Part shown: in pieces, positions 43,159 to 53,739 of the stretch | How positions within the stretch are numbered: position 1 is the first letter of the stretch | How the letters are laid out: each line of letters opens with the position of its first letter | Assembly: GCA_943329075.2 (NCBI GenBank) | Contig: CALQCM020000008.1 | Span: 1-64,000 of the forward strand | Source: Chitinophaga pinensis | Lineage (GTDB): Bacteria; Pseudomonadota; Gammaproteobacteria; Burkholderiales; SG8-41 | Direction: 5' to 3' | Length of the DNA: 64,000 nt | Notes under the pieces: generated by a model | Database searches by the model: none | What the model was told of the DNA's origin: nothing | What the model saw: the letters and a program-made list of their open reading frames with translations, nothing else | Program-made: the position numbers and the translations under genes

Positions 43159-43776
43159 ATGAGATTCACGACCCTGCTGCTGGTTGCGGCAACGATGGGC
43201 CAATTTGCAACTGTACGCGCAGCTGAGCCGGCCACCAAGGCCGATACCGCCGAGCAAATTGTTGCCAAAGTCTGTTCGGCTTGCCACGCCAGCGACGGCA
43301 ACAGCGCGACGCCGGCAAATCCGGTGCTGGCGGGCCAACACGCCGAGTATACAGCCAAGCAATTGGCGAACTTCAAATCCGGTGAACGCAAGAATCCCGT
43401 CATGCTGGGCATGGCGTCGACGCTCGCCCCTGAAGACATGAAAAAGCTGGGTGAGTATTTCCAGCAGCAAAAAACCAAACCGCGCTCGGCCAAAGATCCC
43501 GAGCTGGTCAAAGTCGGTCAGCAGATTTATCGCGGCGGCATCATGGCCAAGGGCATTGCAGCGTGCACGTCCTGCCACGGCGCGAACGGTGGCGGCATTC
43601 CCGCGCAATATCCGCGCATTGCCGGTCAGCACGCTGAATACACCAGCGCGCAATTGATGTCGTTCCGCATTGGTGAGCGGGCCAACGATCCGAACAAAAT
43701 GATGCGCACAATTGCGGCCAAACTTTCCGACGTGGAAATCAAGGCGGTCGCTGAATACATCGCAGGCCTGCGCTAA
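43159..43776 (+). CDS. dihaem cytochrome c4
   Basis: Periplasmic electron carrier between the bc1 complex and terminal oxidases. Signal peptide (1-21, cleavage near VRA-AE), then two similar mono-haem domains with CSACH at 39-43 and CTSCH at 136-140, each followed by an AGQHAEYT-type segment. The ATG at 43159, preceded by AAGGAGA (43148-43154), gives 205 residues; an upstream frame from 43108 is not needed. Internal repetition fits cytochrome c4 exactly. Confidence 0.93.
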   Translation: MRFTTLLLVAATMGQFATVRAAEPATKADTAEQIVAKVCSACHASDGNSATPANPVLAGQHAEYTAKQLANFKSGERKNPVMLGMASTLAPEDMKKLGEYFQQQKTKPRSAKDPELVKVGQQIYRGGIMAKGIAACTSCHGANGGGIPAQYPRIAGQHAEYTSAQLMSFRIGERANDPNKMMRTIAAKLSDVEIKAVAEYIAGLR

Positions 43777-43789
43777 GGCGGATTGAATT

Positions 43790-43821
43790 AAAAAACGGGC
43801 AGCCAAGGCTGCCCGTTTTTT
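43790..43821. terminator. bidirectional Rho-independent terminator between cytochrome c4 and hemL
   Basis: Near-perfect palindrome AAAAAACGGGCAGC-CAAG-GCTGCCCGTTTTTT, with A-run on one side and T-run on the other, 14 nt after the cytochrome stop and overlapping the hemL stop at 43820-43822. It can end both convergent transcripts. Confidence 0.93.
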
Positions 43822-45115
43822 ATGTACTGCGCGCCGGTACGGAAGCGAAATACTTGCGTGCTGCTGCAACGGTCGCAGCGATTTCCGCCTCTCCGTGCGC
43901 CGCCGACACAAATCCGGCCTCAAATGCGGAAGGCGCGAGATAAATACCGTCTTCCAGCATGGCGTGAAAAAAACGGTTGAACGCAGGCGCATCGCATTGC
44001 ATCACCTCGGCGTAGGATTGCGGCGGTTGCGCGCGGAAATAAATACCGAACATGCCGCCGACAGATTGCGCCGAGAACATCACGCCGCATTCTGCCGCCG
44101 CGGCACTCAGACCCTCGACGAGGCTGCGTGTTTGCGCTGAAAGTTTTTCATAAAAGCCGGCTGCTGCAATGTGCTCTAGCGTAGCGAGTCCGGCGGCAAC
44201 GGCGACCGGATTTCCTGACAGAGTGCCGGCCTGGTAAACAGGCCCCAGTGGCGCGATCGATTGCATGATGTCGCGCCGGCCGCCGAAGGCGCCAAGCGGC
44301 ATGCCGCCGCCGATTACCTTGCCAAGGGTGACGAGGTCGGCGGTAATGCCGAACAGGCCCTGGGCGCCGGCCGGGCCGACGCGGAAGCCGGTCATGACTT
44401 CATCGAATATCAGCACGCTGCCATAACGTGTGCACAACGCGCGGCAGGCATCGAGAAATTCGCGTTTGGGCGCGACCAGATTCATATTGCCGGCAACCGG
44501 CTCGACGATGACGCAGGCAATCTGGTCGCCGCCGCGCGCGAACGCTGCTTCCAGCATTGCGGCGTCGTTGTAGTCGAGCACCAACGTGTGCGCAGCGGTT
44601 TCCGGCGGCACGCCGGCCGAACTCGGGTTGCCGAAGGTCAGCGCACCCGAACCCGCTTTAACCAGCAGCGAATCAGCATGGCCGTGGTAACAGCCTTCGA
44701 ATTTGACGATCTTCGAGCGGCCGGTGAATCCGCGCGCCAGGCGAATCGCGCTCATGGTGGCTTCGGTGCCCGAGCTGACGAGCCTGATTTGCTCGACACC
44801 GGGCACGCGTTGGCACAACAGCGTCGCAAATTCAACCTCCGCCTCGGTCGGCGCGCCGAAGCTCAGGCCTTTGGCGGCAGCAGCTTGCACCGCCCGCACG
44901 ACCGCCGGGTGGGCGTGTCCCAGGATCAGCGGGCCCCATGAGCCAACGTAATCGATATACACCTTGCCGTCGGCGTCCCAGGCGCGGGCGCCGCTGCCGC
45001 GCGCAAAAAAACGCGGTGTGCCGCCGACGGAGCGAAATGCCCGCACCGGCGAATTGACGCCGCCCGGCGTGACCGCCTGCGCGGCGCTAAACAGTGTGTC
45101 GTTGCGTGAGGTCAT
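43820..45115 (-). CDS. hemL: glutamate-1-semialdehyde 2,1-aminomutase
   Basis: PLP enzyme that converts glutamate-1-semialdehyde to 5-aminolevulinate, so this organism uses the C5 (glutamyl-tRNA) route, in line with its other haem genes. The PLP lysine is in [18 protein letters not shown], and [12 protein letters not shown] and [14 protein letters not shown] are conserved. At 431 residues it is normal. It overlaps thiE by 4 nt (thiD-thiE-hemL operon). Confidence 0.97.
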   Translation of the reverse strand: MTSRNDTLFSAAQAVTPGGVNSPVRAFRSVGGTPRFFARGSGARAWDADGKVYIDYVGSWGPLILGHAHPAVVRAVQAAAAKGLSFGAPTEAEVEFATLLCQRVPGVEQIRLVSSGTEATMSAIRLARGFTGRSKIVKFEGCYHGHADSLLVKAGSGALTFGNPSSAGVPPETAAHTLVLDYNDAAMLEAAFARGGDQIACVIVEPVAGNMNLVAPKREFLDACRALCTRYGSVLIFDEVMTGFRVGPAGAQGLFGITADLVTLGKVIGGGMPLGAFGGRRDIMQSIAPLGPVYQAGTLSGNPVAVAAGLATLEHIAAAGFYEKLSAQTRSLVEGLSAAAAECGVMFSAQSVGGMFGIYFRAQPPQSYAEVMQCDAPAFNRFFHAMLEDGIYLAPSAFEAGFVSAAHGEAEIAATVAAARKYFASVPARST

Positions 45116-45750
45116 GATTTGATCGTTTCAAACAATTGACAGAATCGTTGTGCGGCGGCAGTTGCATCCGGCGCCGCGTACAAGGCCGAGATCACCGCCA
45201 CGGCGTCGGCACCGGCCTTGATCAGCGCGCCGGCATTGTCCGGCGTGATGCCGCCGATCGCGACAACCGGCACACCGAAGGCGCGCGCCGAGGTCAGCAG
45301 CGACAAGGGCGCGCGCACGGCCCCCGGTTTTACCGTTGAGGCATAGAAGCTGCCAAACGCGATGTAATCGGCGCCGCCATCAACTGCCGCCTGCGCGCGC
45401 GGGAGCTCCCGGTAACAGGAAACGCCGATGAGCTTTTGCGTGCCAAGGTGGGCGCGCGCTGCCGCCAGCGAGCCGTCCTCGCCGCCGATATGCGCGCCGT
45501 GCGCGCCGATTTCCGCGGCGAGTTCAACGTGATCATTGATGAGCAAGATGGCCGAATAATTTTTGCAGAGGTCGAGCAGGGCGGTTGCCTGCGCCCTGCG
45601 CAATGCCGGGGTGGCTGTTTTATTGCGGTACTGGATGACGCGGGCGCCGCCCTCGAGCACCGCCTGCGTCATGCGGCACAACGCGGCGCTGTCCTCGGTG
45701 TCGGGGGTGACGGCGTAGAGGCCGCTAATCGCTTTCGTCAGAGGGTTCAT
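45112..45750 (-). CDS. thiE: thiamine-phosphate synthase
   Basis: TIM-barrel enzyme that joins HMP-PP and the thiazole phosphate to thiamine phosphate. Conserved [41 protein letters not shown] and [26 protein letters not shown]. At 212 residues it is normal. It overlaps thiD by 26 nt upstream and hemL by 4 nt downstream. Confidence 0.96.
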   Translation of the reverse strand: MNPLTKAISGLYAVTPDTEDSAALCRMTQAVLEGGARVIQYRNKTATPALRRAQATALLDLCKNYSAILLINDHVELAAEIGAHGAHIGGEDGSLAAARAHLGTQKLIGVSCYRELPRAQAAVDGGADYIAFGSFYASTVKPGAVRAPLSLLTSARAFGVPVVAIGGITPDNAGALIKAGADAVAVISALYAAPDATAAAQRFCQLFETIKS

Positions 45751-46564
45751 CTTCTCGCGCCCAGAACAATCGGTCGGGAATGTGCTGGCCCATCCCGGGA
45801 CGGAAAGCAGCCTTCAGCGTTTGCCACGTATATTCCTGCGCATCCTTTACCGCGTCGCTGATGTTTAAACCATTGGCGATGGTTGCGGCGATGGCGGAGG
45901 CGAGGGTGCAGCCGGAACCATGATAAGACCCCGGCAGCCGCTCCCAGCTGTCCGTGCGCACCACACCTTCCTGACTGTACAGGGTGTTCACCACCTGCGT
46001 GGTGTTTTCATGCGTGCCGGTAATCAATACATACTCACAGCCCAGGGCGAGCAGGCGGCTTGCGCATTCGGCGAGATCGAGGTCGTCCTCGCCGTCCTCC
46101 TGGACGAGACGGCGCGCTTCAATACTGTTCGGCGTGATGATGGTAGTTTGCGGAATCAGCAGTTCGCGCAGCGCGGAAATCATTTCGTCGGTGGCGAGTT
46201 CGTCGCCGCGGCCAGAGGCGAGCACCGGGTCGAGCACGAGCGGTACTTCCGGATAATCCGAAACGACCTCGGCGATCGCGGTGATGTTCTCAATGCTGCC
46301 GATGACACCGATCTTGATCGCGGTCACCGGCATGTCTTCGAGTACGCAACGCGCCTGATCGGCCACCCATTCCGCATCAAGGGCCATGATTTCCTCGATA
46401 CCCATGGTGTCCTGTATCGTCGCCGCGGTAACCACCGTAAGCGGATGACAGCCCATGCTCGCAAGCGTGAGCACATCGGCCTGCAGTCCGGCACCGCCGC
46501 TGGGGTCGGTCGCCGCAAACGCAAGGACGATGGGAGGCAATGCGGAGGATTCGGAGGGATTCAT
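45725..46564 (-). CDS. thiD: hydroxymethylpyrimidine/phosphomethylpyrimidine kinase
   Basis: Ribokinase-fold kinase that phosphorylates HMP and HMP-P to HMP-PP, the substrate of ThiE. The N-terminal AATDPSGGAGLQADVLTLASMG and the catalytic GSGCTLASAIAA anion-hole loop are present. At 279 residues it is slightly longer than E. coli ThiD (266), with an acidic C-terminal tail. First gene of thiD-thiE-hemL; divergent from rubredoxin. I saw no TPP riboswitch in the 83-nt gap, which is too short for one. Confidence 0.95.
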   Translation of the reverse strand: MNPSESSALPPIVLAFAATDPSGGAGLQADVLTLASMGCHPLTVVTAATIQDTMGIEEIMALDAEWVADQARCVLEDMPVTAIKIGVIGSIENITAIAEVVSDYPEVPLVLDPVLASGRGDELATDEMISALRELLIPQTTIITPNSIEARRLVQEDGEDDLDLAECASRLLALGCEYVLITGTHENTTQVVNTLYSQEGVVRTDSWERLPGSYHGSGCTLASAIAATIANGLNISDAVKDAQEYTWQTLKAAFRPGMGQHIPDRLFWAREDEPSDESD

Positions 46565-46647
46565 CAGGACGTGTGTTTGCTGTTCAGATCAGCATTGCGT
46601 CGCTAAAATATCATTTTATCCCAATCCTTCCCCATGCGCCGTTCATC

Positions 46648-46836
46648 ATGACAACAACCGACGTTACCGTTTTCAAAACTTACATGTGCCTTATCTGCGG
46701 CTATATCTACGACGAAGCCGCGGGGGTGCCTGACGAGGGCCTTGCGCCGGGAACGCGCTGGGAGGACGTGCCGATGAACTGGACCTGTCCGGAGTGCGGC
46801 GCGCGCAAGGAAGATTTTGAAATGGTGCAGATGTGA
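46648..46836 (+). CDS. rubredoxin
   Basis: Small iron-sulfur electron carrier. The four iron-ligand cysteines are C14, C17, C47 and C50 (CLICG and CPECG), with the aromatic residues of a rubredoxin core (Y12, W38, W45, F55). The ATG at 46648 gives 62 residues; a frame extending upstream to 46540 is antisense to thiD. Its stop overlaps the gloA GTG by 4 nt. A neighbouring thiD is common in betaproteobacteria. Confidence 0.94.
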   Translation: MTTTDVTVFKTYMCLICGYIYDEAAGVPDEGLAPGTRWEDVPMNWTCPECGARKEDFEMVQM

Positions 46837-47222
46837 GAATCCTGCACACCATGCTGAGGGTGGGCAATCTGGATCGCTCGCTCGACTTTTATACCAAGGT
46901 TCTCGGCATGCGCGAGCTGCGGCGCATGGACTACCCGGACGGACGTTTTACCAATGTCTTCGTCGGCTACGAAGACGAGTCGCGCGCCGCGGTGCTCGAG
47001 CTGACCCATAATTGGGACACCGCCAGTTACGATCTTGGCCAAGGTTATGGCCACGTTGCCGTCGAGGTTGACGATGCGGCGGCGGCCTGTGAGGAAGTAA
47101 AACGGCGCGGTGGCAAGGTCACGCGCGAGGCGGGCCCGATGAAACACGGCAATACGGTGATTGCGTTTGTCGAAGACCCGGACGGCTACAAAATCGAGTT
47201 CATTCAGAAGGGCTCGATGTAG
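46833..47222 (+). CDS. gloA: lactoylglutathione lyase (glyoxalase I)
   Basis: Converts the methylglyoxal-glutathione hemithioacetal to S-lactoylglutathione. The four metal ligands sit where E. coli GloA has them: H5, E56, H74 and E122. It starts with GTG at 46833, overlapping the rubredoxin stop, and is 129 residues long. The 3' end overlaps rsmA by 23 nt in convergent orientation. Confidence 0.95.
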   Translation: MRILHTMLRVGNLDRSLDFYTKVLGMRELRRMDYPDGRFTNVFVGYEDESRAAVLELTHNWDTASYDLGQGYGHVAVEVDDAAAACEEVKRRGGKVTREAGPMKHGNTVIAFVEDPDGYKIEFIQKGSM

Positions 47223-48000
47223 GTGCCGCTGTTCCGGCTGCGGCCAGGAAATCGGCGATCGCCACGAACTGCGCCACCGTAAGCTCCTGCGCGCGTGCTG
47301 TCGGCGGGATCCCGATCTTCGTCAGATCTGCCGCGGTCAGAACGGATGAAAGCGAATTGCGCAGGGTCTTGCGGCGCTGTGAAAATGCCGTAGCAACCAC
47401 CTGTGCAAACACATTCTCGTCGCGCGCAATATGTGGCAGCGGCCGCAACGGCATCAATCGCACCACCGCCGAATCGACTTTCGGCGCGGGCTTGAAGGCG
47501 GTTGGCGGCACCTCGATCAGCAGTTCCACGCTGAAGCGGTACTGCACCATCACCGACAGCCGGCTGAAATTGGTATCGCCGGGTGTGGCGATCATGCGCT
47601 GCACGATTTCTTTTTGCAGCATGACGTGAATGTCGCGAATGTCGGCGGCGAATCCGGCCAGGTGAAAGAGCAGTGGCGTTGAAATGTTGTACGGCAGATT
47701 GCCGACGATGCGCAGGTCGCTTCCCAGCGTATGAAAATCAAATTTCAGCACGTCGCCCTGATGCAGCGTCAACCGCGGTGCGAGTTCATTCTGCAGCGCG
47801 GCGGCAAGATCGCGGTCGATTTCAATCGCATCGAGTTGTCCCAGCGCCGCCAACAGGGGGCGCGACAGTGCGCCGAGGCCCGGCCCGATTTCCACGATCT
47901 TTTCGCCGGGTTGCGGGCCGATGGCGGCAACGATATCAGCGATGACGCCGTGGTCCTGCAAAAAATTCTGCCCGAAGCGTTTGCGCGGTTGATGCGGCAT
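47200..48000 (-). CDS. rsmA: 16S rRNA (adenine(1518)/(1519)-N6)-dimethyltransferase RsmA (KsgA)
   Basis: Dimethylates A1518 and A1519 in helix 45 of 16S rRNA. Begins [16 protein letters not shown] as is typical; SAM motif I is [11 protein letters not shown] and the catalytic NLPYNIS motif IV is present. At 266 residues it is normal. It follows pdxA by 14 nt on the same strand and converges with gloA. lptD-surA-pdxA-rsmA order is the same as in E. coli. Confidence 0.96.
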   Translation of the reverse strand: MPHQPRKRFGQNFLQDHGVIADIVAAIGPQPGEKIVEIGPGLGALSRPLLAALGQLDAIEIDRDLAAALQNELAPRLTLHQGDVLKFDFHTLGSDLRIVGNLPYNISTPLLFHLAGFAADIRDIHVMLQKEIVQRMIATPGDTNFSRLSVMVQYRFSVELLIEVPPTAFKPAPKVDSAVVRLMPLRPLPHIARDENVFAQVVATAFSQRRKTLRNSLSSVLTAADLTKIGIPPTARAQELTVAQFVAIADFLAAAGTAAPTSSPSE

Positions 48001-48014
48001 CGCGATGCGCCGGC

Positions 48015-49004
48015 TCAGACGCGACCGCGCGCCAGCGCCGCTGCGAGTTCAATTGCTGCGTACAAACTGCCGGCGTCCGCTTTGCCGCTGCCGGCGAGAT
48101 CGAGCGCGGTGCCGTGATCCACTGAGGTGCGGATCACCGGCAGACCGAGCGTCACATTGACGCCGTGACCGAAGCTCGCGTATTTCAGCACCGGCAAACC
48201 CTGGTCGTGGTACATCGCCAGCACGCCGTCGAATGCCTTGAGTTTTGACGGATTGAACAGCGTGTCGGCCGGCAATGGCCCCGCCAGTTGCATGCCTTCG
48301 TCGCGCAAGCGTTCAAGCACCGGGATGATGACGTCGATTTCCTCGCGGCCCAGATGCCCTGATTCGCCGGCATGCGGATTGAGGCCGGCGACTGCAATGC
48401 GCGGTGCGGAGAAACCGAAGCGCGTGGCCATGTCCTTGTGCAGAATGCGCAGCGTGGTCTCGAGGGTCTCCTGCGTAATGTGTGCGGCGATGTCTTTCAC
48501 GGCGAGGTGGGTGGTGGCCAGTGCGACGCGCATGCCGCCGCCGATCAGCATCATGACCACGCGTGGGGTCCGCGTGCGCCCGGCGAAAAATTCGGTGTGG
48601 CCGGTGAATGGCACCCCGGCATCGTTGATGACGCCCTTGTGCACGGGGGCGGTGACGATGGCGTCAAAGCGGCCGTCGAGGCAACCGTCGAGCGCGAGCT
48701 CGAGGGTGCGCAGTACGTAATGTGCATTCGCTGTTTCGAGGCGCCCGGGTGTGACGGGTGCGGCCGTTTCTACGTTTACAACCGGCAGGCCGCCGGGTTC
48801 CGCCGGCGTTGAAAGTGCGTCAGGCGGCAGGCTGCGCCACGGCAGGTTTAAACGGCGCGCGCGCTCTTCCAGCACCTGCGCATTTGCAATCACTACGATC
48901 CGCTCGCGCCTCGGCTGCTGTGCAAGCATGACGCACAAATCGGGGCCGATGCCGGCGGGTTCGCCGGCCGTGATGGCGATGACGGGGGTGCTATTTTTCT
49001 TCAA
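48015..49004 (-). CDS. pdxA: 4-hydroxythreonine-4-phosphate dehydrogenase PdxA
   Basis: NAD-dependent enzyme of the DXP-dependent pyridoxal phosphate pathway. Conserved [38 protein letters not shown] with metal-binding histidine, [11 protein letters not shown] and [12 protein letters not shown] place the start at TTG 49004 ([14 protein letters not shown]), giving 329 residues as in E. coli; it overlaps the surA stop by 14 nt. The frame stays open upstream to 49340 but that part is antisense-like, Arg/Ser-rich and unrelated to PdxA. No clear ribosome site; coupling to surA is likely. Confidence 0.94.
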   Translation of the reverse strand: MKKNSTPVIAITAGEPAGIGPDLCVMLAQQPRRERIVVIANAQVLEERARRLNLPWRSLPPDALSTPAEPGGLPVVNVETAAPVTPGRLETANAHYVLRTLELALDGCLDGRFDAIVTAPVHKGVINDAGVPFTGHTEFFAGRTRTPRVVMMLIGGGMRVALATTHLAVKDIAAHITQETLETTLRILHKDMATRFGFSAPRIAVAGLNPHAGESGHLGREEIDVIIPVLERLRDEGMQLAGPLPADTLFNPSKLKAFDGVLAMYHDQGLPVLKYASFGHGVNVTLGLPVIRTSVDHGTALDLAGSGKADAGSLYAAIELAAALARGRV

Positions 49005-50301
49005 GCCGGATATCAACGAATACGCTGTCGCGCAGCTGTCGCGTCCATTCGAGAAATGCTTCTTCCGATTTCTGTTCGCGTAACGCCTGTCGCGCGCGCT
49101 GGCGCTGCTGTTGCTGTGACATGTCCTGGTTGCGGCGTTCGGTGACCTGGATGATGTGCCAGCCGAACGGCGAGCGCACCGCGCCGCTGATCTGGCCGGG
49201 CTGCAATGCATCCATCGCTTTTTCGAATTCCGGCACCGTGTCGCCCGGCGACAACCAGCCGAGATCACCGCCGCGTGCGGCGCTGGCGTCCTCCGACTGC
49301 AGCCGCGCGACTTCGGCAAAGTCAGCTTTGTTTTCGACACGCTCGAGCAGCTTGACGATGCGTTCCTTGGCGTCGTTTTCCGACACCAGTTCGCTGGTTT
49401 TGATGAGGATATGTCGGGCGCGGGTTTGCGTCACCATGGCCTCTTCGACGCGGCCGCGGCGGTCGTTGACGCGCAGGATATGGAAACCGGCCGCGCTGCG
49501 TAATACGGTGCTGACCTCGCCCGCTTTGAGGCCTTTGACCGCGTCTGCAAAAATGGTCGGTAGCTGGACAAATTCGCGCCAGCCCATCAAGCCACCCTGC
49601 ACCGCATCCGGGGCGTCGGAAACAGTGGCGGCAATCTGCCGGAAATCGACGCCGTTTTTGATCTGCCCGAGGGCGCGCTCTGCCTTGGCGCGCCGTTCCT
49701 GCAGTTGTTCCGGGCTGGCCTGCTCCGGCACCCTGACCAGAACATGCGACAGGTTGAACTCTTCGCTGCGGCTCTCCTGCTGCTGCAAGGTCTTGAGAAA
49801 ATTGTCGATTTCGCTGTCGGAAATCTGGATTTTGTTATCGACCTCACGTTCGCGCAGCCGGACGAGTGCAATCTCGTCGCGGACGTCTTCGCGATATTTG
49901 CTGAAAGTCAGGCCGTCTTTTTCGAGCAGGCCGCGCAATTCCTGCACCGTCAGTTTGTTGCTCGTGGCGATGCGGCTGATCGCGCTGTCGAGCGTCGCAT
50001 CGTCGATGCGCAACCCGGTGTCCCGCGCAAATTGCAATTGAACGCGCGTTTGGATCATGCGCTCGAGCACCTGCTTTTCAAGCGCGTCCTGGGGTGGCAA
50101 CGGCGTGCCCTCCCGCCCCATTTGCAGCAGGACGGTCTTCATTCTTTCGGCAAGGTCGCGGCGCGTGATCACCTGGTCGCTGATGACGGCGACAATGCGG
50201 TCGAGTGTGACGACGCGGCTGCCCGCCCGTTCCTGTGCGTGGCCGGGGATGGCGAAGGCCATCGTCAAAAGCAGATAAACAGCGAACGTTAAGTTGCGCA
50301 C
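48991..50301 (-). CDS. surA: periplasmic chaperone and peptidyl-prolyl isomerase SurA
   Basis: Escorts unfolded outer-membrane proteins across the periplasm. Signal peptide (about 3-22, cleavage after GHA), N-terminal chaperone domain (about 30-165), two parvulin domains (about 180-285 and 290-390), and a C-terminal helix. At 436 residues it is normal. The start is GTG 50301. It lies between lptD, encoding a main SurA client, and pdxA. Confidence 0.96.
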   Translation of the reverse strand: MRNLTFAVYLLLTMAFAIPGHAQERAGSRVVTLDRIVAVISDQVITRRDLAERMKTVLLQMGREGTPLPPQDALEKQVLERMIQTRVQLQFARDTGLRIDDATLDSAISRIATSNKLTVQELRGLLEKDGLTFSKYREDVRDEIALVRLREREVDNKIQISDSEIDNFLKTLQQQESRSEEFNLSHVLVRVPEQASPEQLQERRAKAERALGQIKNGVDFRQIAATVSDAPDAVQGGLMGWREFVQLPTIFADAVKGLKAGEVSTVLRSAAGFHILRVNDRRGRVEEAMVTQTRARHILIKTSELVSENDAKERIVKLLERVENKADFAEVARLQSEDASAARGGDLGWLSPGDTVPEFEKAMDALQPGQISGAVRSPFGWHIIQVTERRNQDMSQQQQRQRARQALREQKSEEAFLEWTRQLRDSVFVDIRLEEK

Positions 50302-50331
50302 GAAGACATCAATCCAATGAAGTGAAGAGAA

Positions 50332-52671
50332 TCAGCGGGTCGGATAGTACGGATCCGGTGCGACAAATGGCGTTTCCGGACGTGCATAACCGCCGATGTT
50401 CCGCCGCAGGATATCCAGCGGATTGGAGCCGATTTTCGACAATCCGCTCAATTCAAGTTGCATGAACAAGGAGGTGACCTGCGTGGCCGCCGCAGTGGTG
50501 AACTTGTGCGCAACGACGCGAAACGCCCAGCAACCGGCGTTGTATTCGAGCCCCATCAGCGTTTCAAGTGCTTTGCTGTCCTGAATGGAGTAATTGTAAC
50601 GCGCCACCGCGCTCAAATGCCCGGTGAGCGGCCATTGTGCGGACAGGTCGACCTGACGCAGGGTATTCAACGACGGAATCAACGCAGCCAGCGTCGTGAC
50701 CGGCTGGCTGGTGGTCGCCAGCGCGCCGTTGGTGTAGCGGTAGGCGACGTTAACCACCTGGCCGGGTTCGGGCTGATAGCGCACGCCGCTATTGAAACGC
50801 TGCGTTTGCGACAGATCGGTCGCGTACTGCCAGCCCGCATCAACCGTCCAGTGCGGCACCACCGTGCCGCTGACCGCCGCCAGCAGGTCCGAGCTGTTGC
50901 TGCCGCGCGCCGACACGCCGGGCAGAGTGACATCCTGCGTTTTGTAGTAATAGCGCTGGGCGACGCCGACGCGCAGCCGTTCGATACCGTTTTCCTGTTG
51001 CAGAAAGCGCGTGGTAACACCGGTTGTCATCTGGTTAGCGTCGTTGATGCGATCGTAACCGCTGAACTGGTTTTCCGAATACATCGTGGCGAAGTTGATG
51101 TCCTGGAATGCGCTGTCGAAATTCGGAATCTGGTTTTGTGCGCGCGACGGAATGTAGACGTAATAAAGTTTGGGCTCGAAGGTCTGCAGCAGTCCCTGCC
51201 CGAACAGCGACGCGTTGCGCTCGAGCACGACGCCGCCCTCGGTCGAAAAAATCGGCATTGAACGATTCTGGTCCGGCACGGCGGTGGTCAAACGGTCGAA
51301 GTCGTAATGCGTCAGATGCATGCCTATTTTCGGCGTCACGTAGGCGAACGAATTTTGCAGCGGCAGCGTTGCGGTCGGATAGGCGATGTAACGTCGCCCG
51401 TTCGGCAACGAGGGGTGGGTGAATTCGACCGCGCTCGAATAAACATCAAAATCCGTATACCCGACGTTCTGTTTGGCCGCGGAAAACGTCAGCTGTGAGC
51501 GGTTGTATGGCGGCGTTAGCGGGCTGGCCGGATTCGTCTGCAAGGTCTGCCAGCGCTGCACCGACGCCGACGTGTTCCAAGTGCCATCTTTCCACCAGCT
51601 GCCGCTTTTGCCGAGCGTGCCTGAGCGCGGCAGAATCGACTGCGAGGTCGAGGCGATTTGCGTCGTCAGATCGGTGAAATAGGTGTCGTCCGAAACCTTC
51701 TGGATATTGACGTTGGCGTTCCAGCCGTTTTCCCAGCCCTTGCTCTGACGCAGGTTGAGGGCATAGCGGCTGTCGTCGTTTTTGACGCGGTCGCGCGGAA
51801 TGATTTCGTAACGGAATTCGCCGCTTGATTTATCACCGAGATTGCGGAACTCGGTGCCCAGCATTTCACCGCGCTTGGACATCACGCGCGGCGTGATTGT
51901 CGCGTCATAATTGGGCGCGATGTTCCAATAATAGGGAACGGAGAACTCGGTACCTGAATTGCCGGTGTTGCCGAAGGTCGGCGAAAGCAGGCCGGATTTG
52001 CGCTGGCGGTCGAGCGAAAAGCTCAGGTAAGGCGAATAAAGTATGGGCACGCCGAAAAAATCGACATGTGCGCTGCGCGCGGTGCCGATCTGGCGGTCTT
52101 TGTCGATTTCGAATTCCTTGGCGCGCACGAACCAGTCGGTTTCGCCGACATCGCAGGAGGTGTAATTGCCGTTGAGTACGCGGTACTTGTTGTTGCCTTC
52201 CATTTCGATGCGTTCGGCATTGCCGTGGCCGCGCGTGGCATTGACCTGCACCTCGTAGGCGGGTTTTTCGATCGTGCCGCGGCCGCTGTCGAGCCGCATG
52301 CGCATTTCCGTGCCTTCGAGCACGTCGCCGCGCTGCTCGAGCCGCACATTGCCGCGCGCGCGCACCTCGTCTTCGGGCTTGTCATAACGCAGCCAGTCGG
52401 CATAGATGGCCTGGCCGCGCCGGCGCAGGCGCACGGTGCCTTCAGCCTCGAGTTCGCGGTCCTGGTGGCCCTGCAGGTTGTCGGCATCGACAAACAGGGG
52501 CAGCGGGCCGGGATTGTCGGCCGGCAGGCGCAGCAGGGACGGCTGCAGCTTCAGCTGCACGTCGCCAGCGGCGGGTTTCAGGCCGAGTGCCGGACCGTCG
52601 GCGGCGGTGACTGCGGCAGCGCCGAACAGCAGCGGTACGGCAATCAATCGTAAACGTAATGCAAGCATCAT
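50332..52671 (-). CDS. lptD: LPS-assembly outer-membrane protein LptD
   Basis: Beta-barrel that inserts lipopolysaccharide into the outer leaflet. Signal peptide (about 1-23), N-terminal LptA-like jelly roll (about 60-180, LQGHQDRELEAEGTVRLRRR), then a 26-strand barrel. It carries only two cysteines in the mature protein (NYTSCDVGE and NAGCWAFRV), allowing a single inter-domain disulfide, against four in E. coli. The ATG at 52671 (or 52668) fits a signal peptide; a frame extending to 52761 overlaps amgK. 779 residues. Confidence 0.95.
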   Translation of the reverse strand: MMLALRLRLIAVPLLFGAAAVTAADGPALGLKPAAGDVQLKLQPSLLRLPADNPGPLPLFVDADNLQGHQDRELEAEGTVRLRRRGQAIYADWLRYDKPEDEVRARGNVRLEQRGDVLEGTEMRMRLDSGRGTIEKPAYEVQVNATRGHGNAERIEMEGNNKYRVLNGNYTSCDVGETDWFVRAKEFEIDKDRQIGTARSAHVDFFGVPILYSPYLSFSLDRQRKSGLLSPTFGNTGNSGTEFSVPYYWNIAPNYDATITPRVMSKRGEMLGTEFRNLGDKSSGEFRYEIIPRDRVKNDDSRYALNLRQSKGWENGWNANVNIQKVSDDTYFTDLTTQIASTSQSILPRSGTLGKSGSWWKDGTWNTSASVQRWQTLQTNPASPLTPPYNRSQLTFSAAKQNVGYTDFDVYSSAVEFTHPSLPNGRRYIAYPTATLPLQNSFAYVTPKIGMHLTHYDFDRLTTAVPDQNRSMPIFSTEGGVVLERNASLFGQGLLQTFEPKLYYVYIPSRAQNQIPNFDSAFQDINFATMYSENQFSGYDRINDANQMTTGVTTRFLQQENGIERLRVGVAQRYYYKTQDVTLPGVSARGSNSSDLLAAVSGTVVPHWTVDAGWQYATDLSQTQRFNSGVRYQPEPGQVVNVAYRYTNGALATTSQPVTTLAALIPSLNTLRQVDLSAQWPLTGHLSAVARYNYSIQDSKALETLMGLEYNAGCWAFRVVAHKFTTAAATQVTSLFMQLELSGLSKIGSNPLDILRRNIGGYARPETPFVAPDPYYPTR

Positions 52672-52722
52672 CGGTCCGGGCGCGAGGGGATGATAAAATC
52701 GCACAAATTTCCAGTTTAGGCA

Positions 52723-53739
52723 ATGCATTACGTGGAAAACAATGTGGATCGAAAACAGCACTTGCAGTGCTGGATTGAAGAACAGTTAAAGCGTGCACCG
52801 CTGCCGCTGGAGGCGGCCTCTGCGGATGCGAGTTTTCGCCGCTATTTTCGCGTCAATTGCGACGGGCGCACGCTAATTGCCATGGACGCGCCGCCGGCAC
52901 ACGAAGATTGCCGCCCGTTCGTCAAGGTTGCCGGCCTGATGGCGGAGGCCGGGCTCAACGTGCCGGAAGTCGTCGCCACCGATTTCGAGCGCGGATTTCT
53001 GTTGTTGTCCGACCTCGGCACCACCAGCTATCTGCAGGCGTTGAACGCCGATAGCGCCAATCACCTGTTTGCCGACGCCACCGATGCGCTTATCCGCTGG
53101 CAACTGGCGAGCAAGCCCGGCGTATTGCCGCCGTACGACGATGCATTGCTGCGGCGGGAGCTCGAGTTGTTTCCCGAATGGTATGTGCAGCGCCACCGCG
53201 GGCTGACGCTGAGCGCCGCCCAGCGCCGCATGCTGGACGGGGTGTTCGACGCCGTGATCCAAAGCAATCTGGCGCAACCCGCCGTCTATGTGCATCGCGA
53301 TTACATGCCGCGCAATCTGATGGTGTGCGCGCCGAATCCGGGCGTGCTCGATTTTCAGGACGCCGTTTACGGGCCGATCGCCTACGACGTTGCCTCGCTC
53401 TTCAAGGACGCGTTCATCAGCTGGGACGAGGAGCGCGTGCTCGACTGGACGGTGCGTTATTGGGAGAAGGCCAAACGCGCGGGCCTGCCCGTTGCCGCCG
53501 ATTTCGGCGCGTTTTACCGGGATTTCGAGTGGATGGGCCTGCAGCGCCACCTCAAGGTGCTGGGTATTTTTGCGCGCCTGCATTATCGCGACGGCAAGAG
53601 CGGCTACCTCGACGACACGCCGCGGTTTATCACCTATGTTCGCGCGGTCGCCGCGCGTTATTCCATTCTCGGCCCGCTGCTGGCACTGCTGGACCAGATC
53701 GAAGGTAAAGCCGGCGCCAGCATCGGCTACACGTTTTGA
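52723..53739 (+). CDS. amgK: N-acetylmuramate/N-acetylglucosamine 1-kinase AmgK
   Basis: Aminoglycoside-phosphotransferase-fold sugar kinase that phosphorylates MurNAc at the anomeric position for cell-wall recycling. Catalytic loop HRDYMPRNLM and metal-binding LDFQDAVYGPIAYD are clear; the N-lobe starts with ASADASFRRYFRV. At 338 residues it matches Pseudomonas AmgK. The start could be the ATG at 52723 or a GTG at 52732. It is followed by murU with a 4-nt overlap, which supports the assignment, and is divergent from lptD. Confidence 0.9.
   Translation: MHYVENNVDRKQHLQCWIEEQLKRAPLPLEAASADASFRRYFRVNCDGRTLIAMDAPPAHEDCRPFVKVAGLMAEAGLNVPEVVATDFERGFLLLSDLGTTSYLQALNADSANHLFADATDALIRWQLASKPGVLPPYDDALLRRELELFPEWYVQRHRGLTLSAAQRRMLDGVFDAVIQSNLAQPAVYVHRDYMPRNLMVCAPNPGVLDFQDAVYGPIAYDVASLFKDAFISWDEERVLDWTVRYWEKAKRAGLPVAADFGAFYRDFEWMGLQRHLKVLGIFARLHYRDGKSGYLDDTPRFITYVRAVAARYSILGPLLALLDQIEGKAGASIGYTF

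Noticed and set aside
46565..46647. TPP riboswitch ahead of thiD
   Set aside because: The 83-nt gap is shared with rubredoxin and has no CUGAGA-type motif that I can see.
49005..49340. N-terminal extension of pdxA
   Set aside because: These codons are inside surA on the same strand in another frame, are Arg/Ser-rich, and PdxA of normal length starts at 49004.
52723..52740. parS-like sequence (TACGTGGAA)
   Set aside because: Only half of the parS palindrome matches, and the bases encode the start of amgK.
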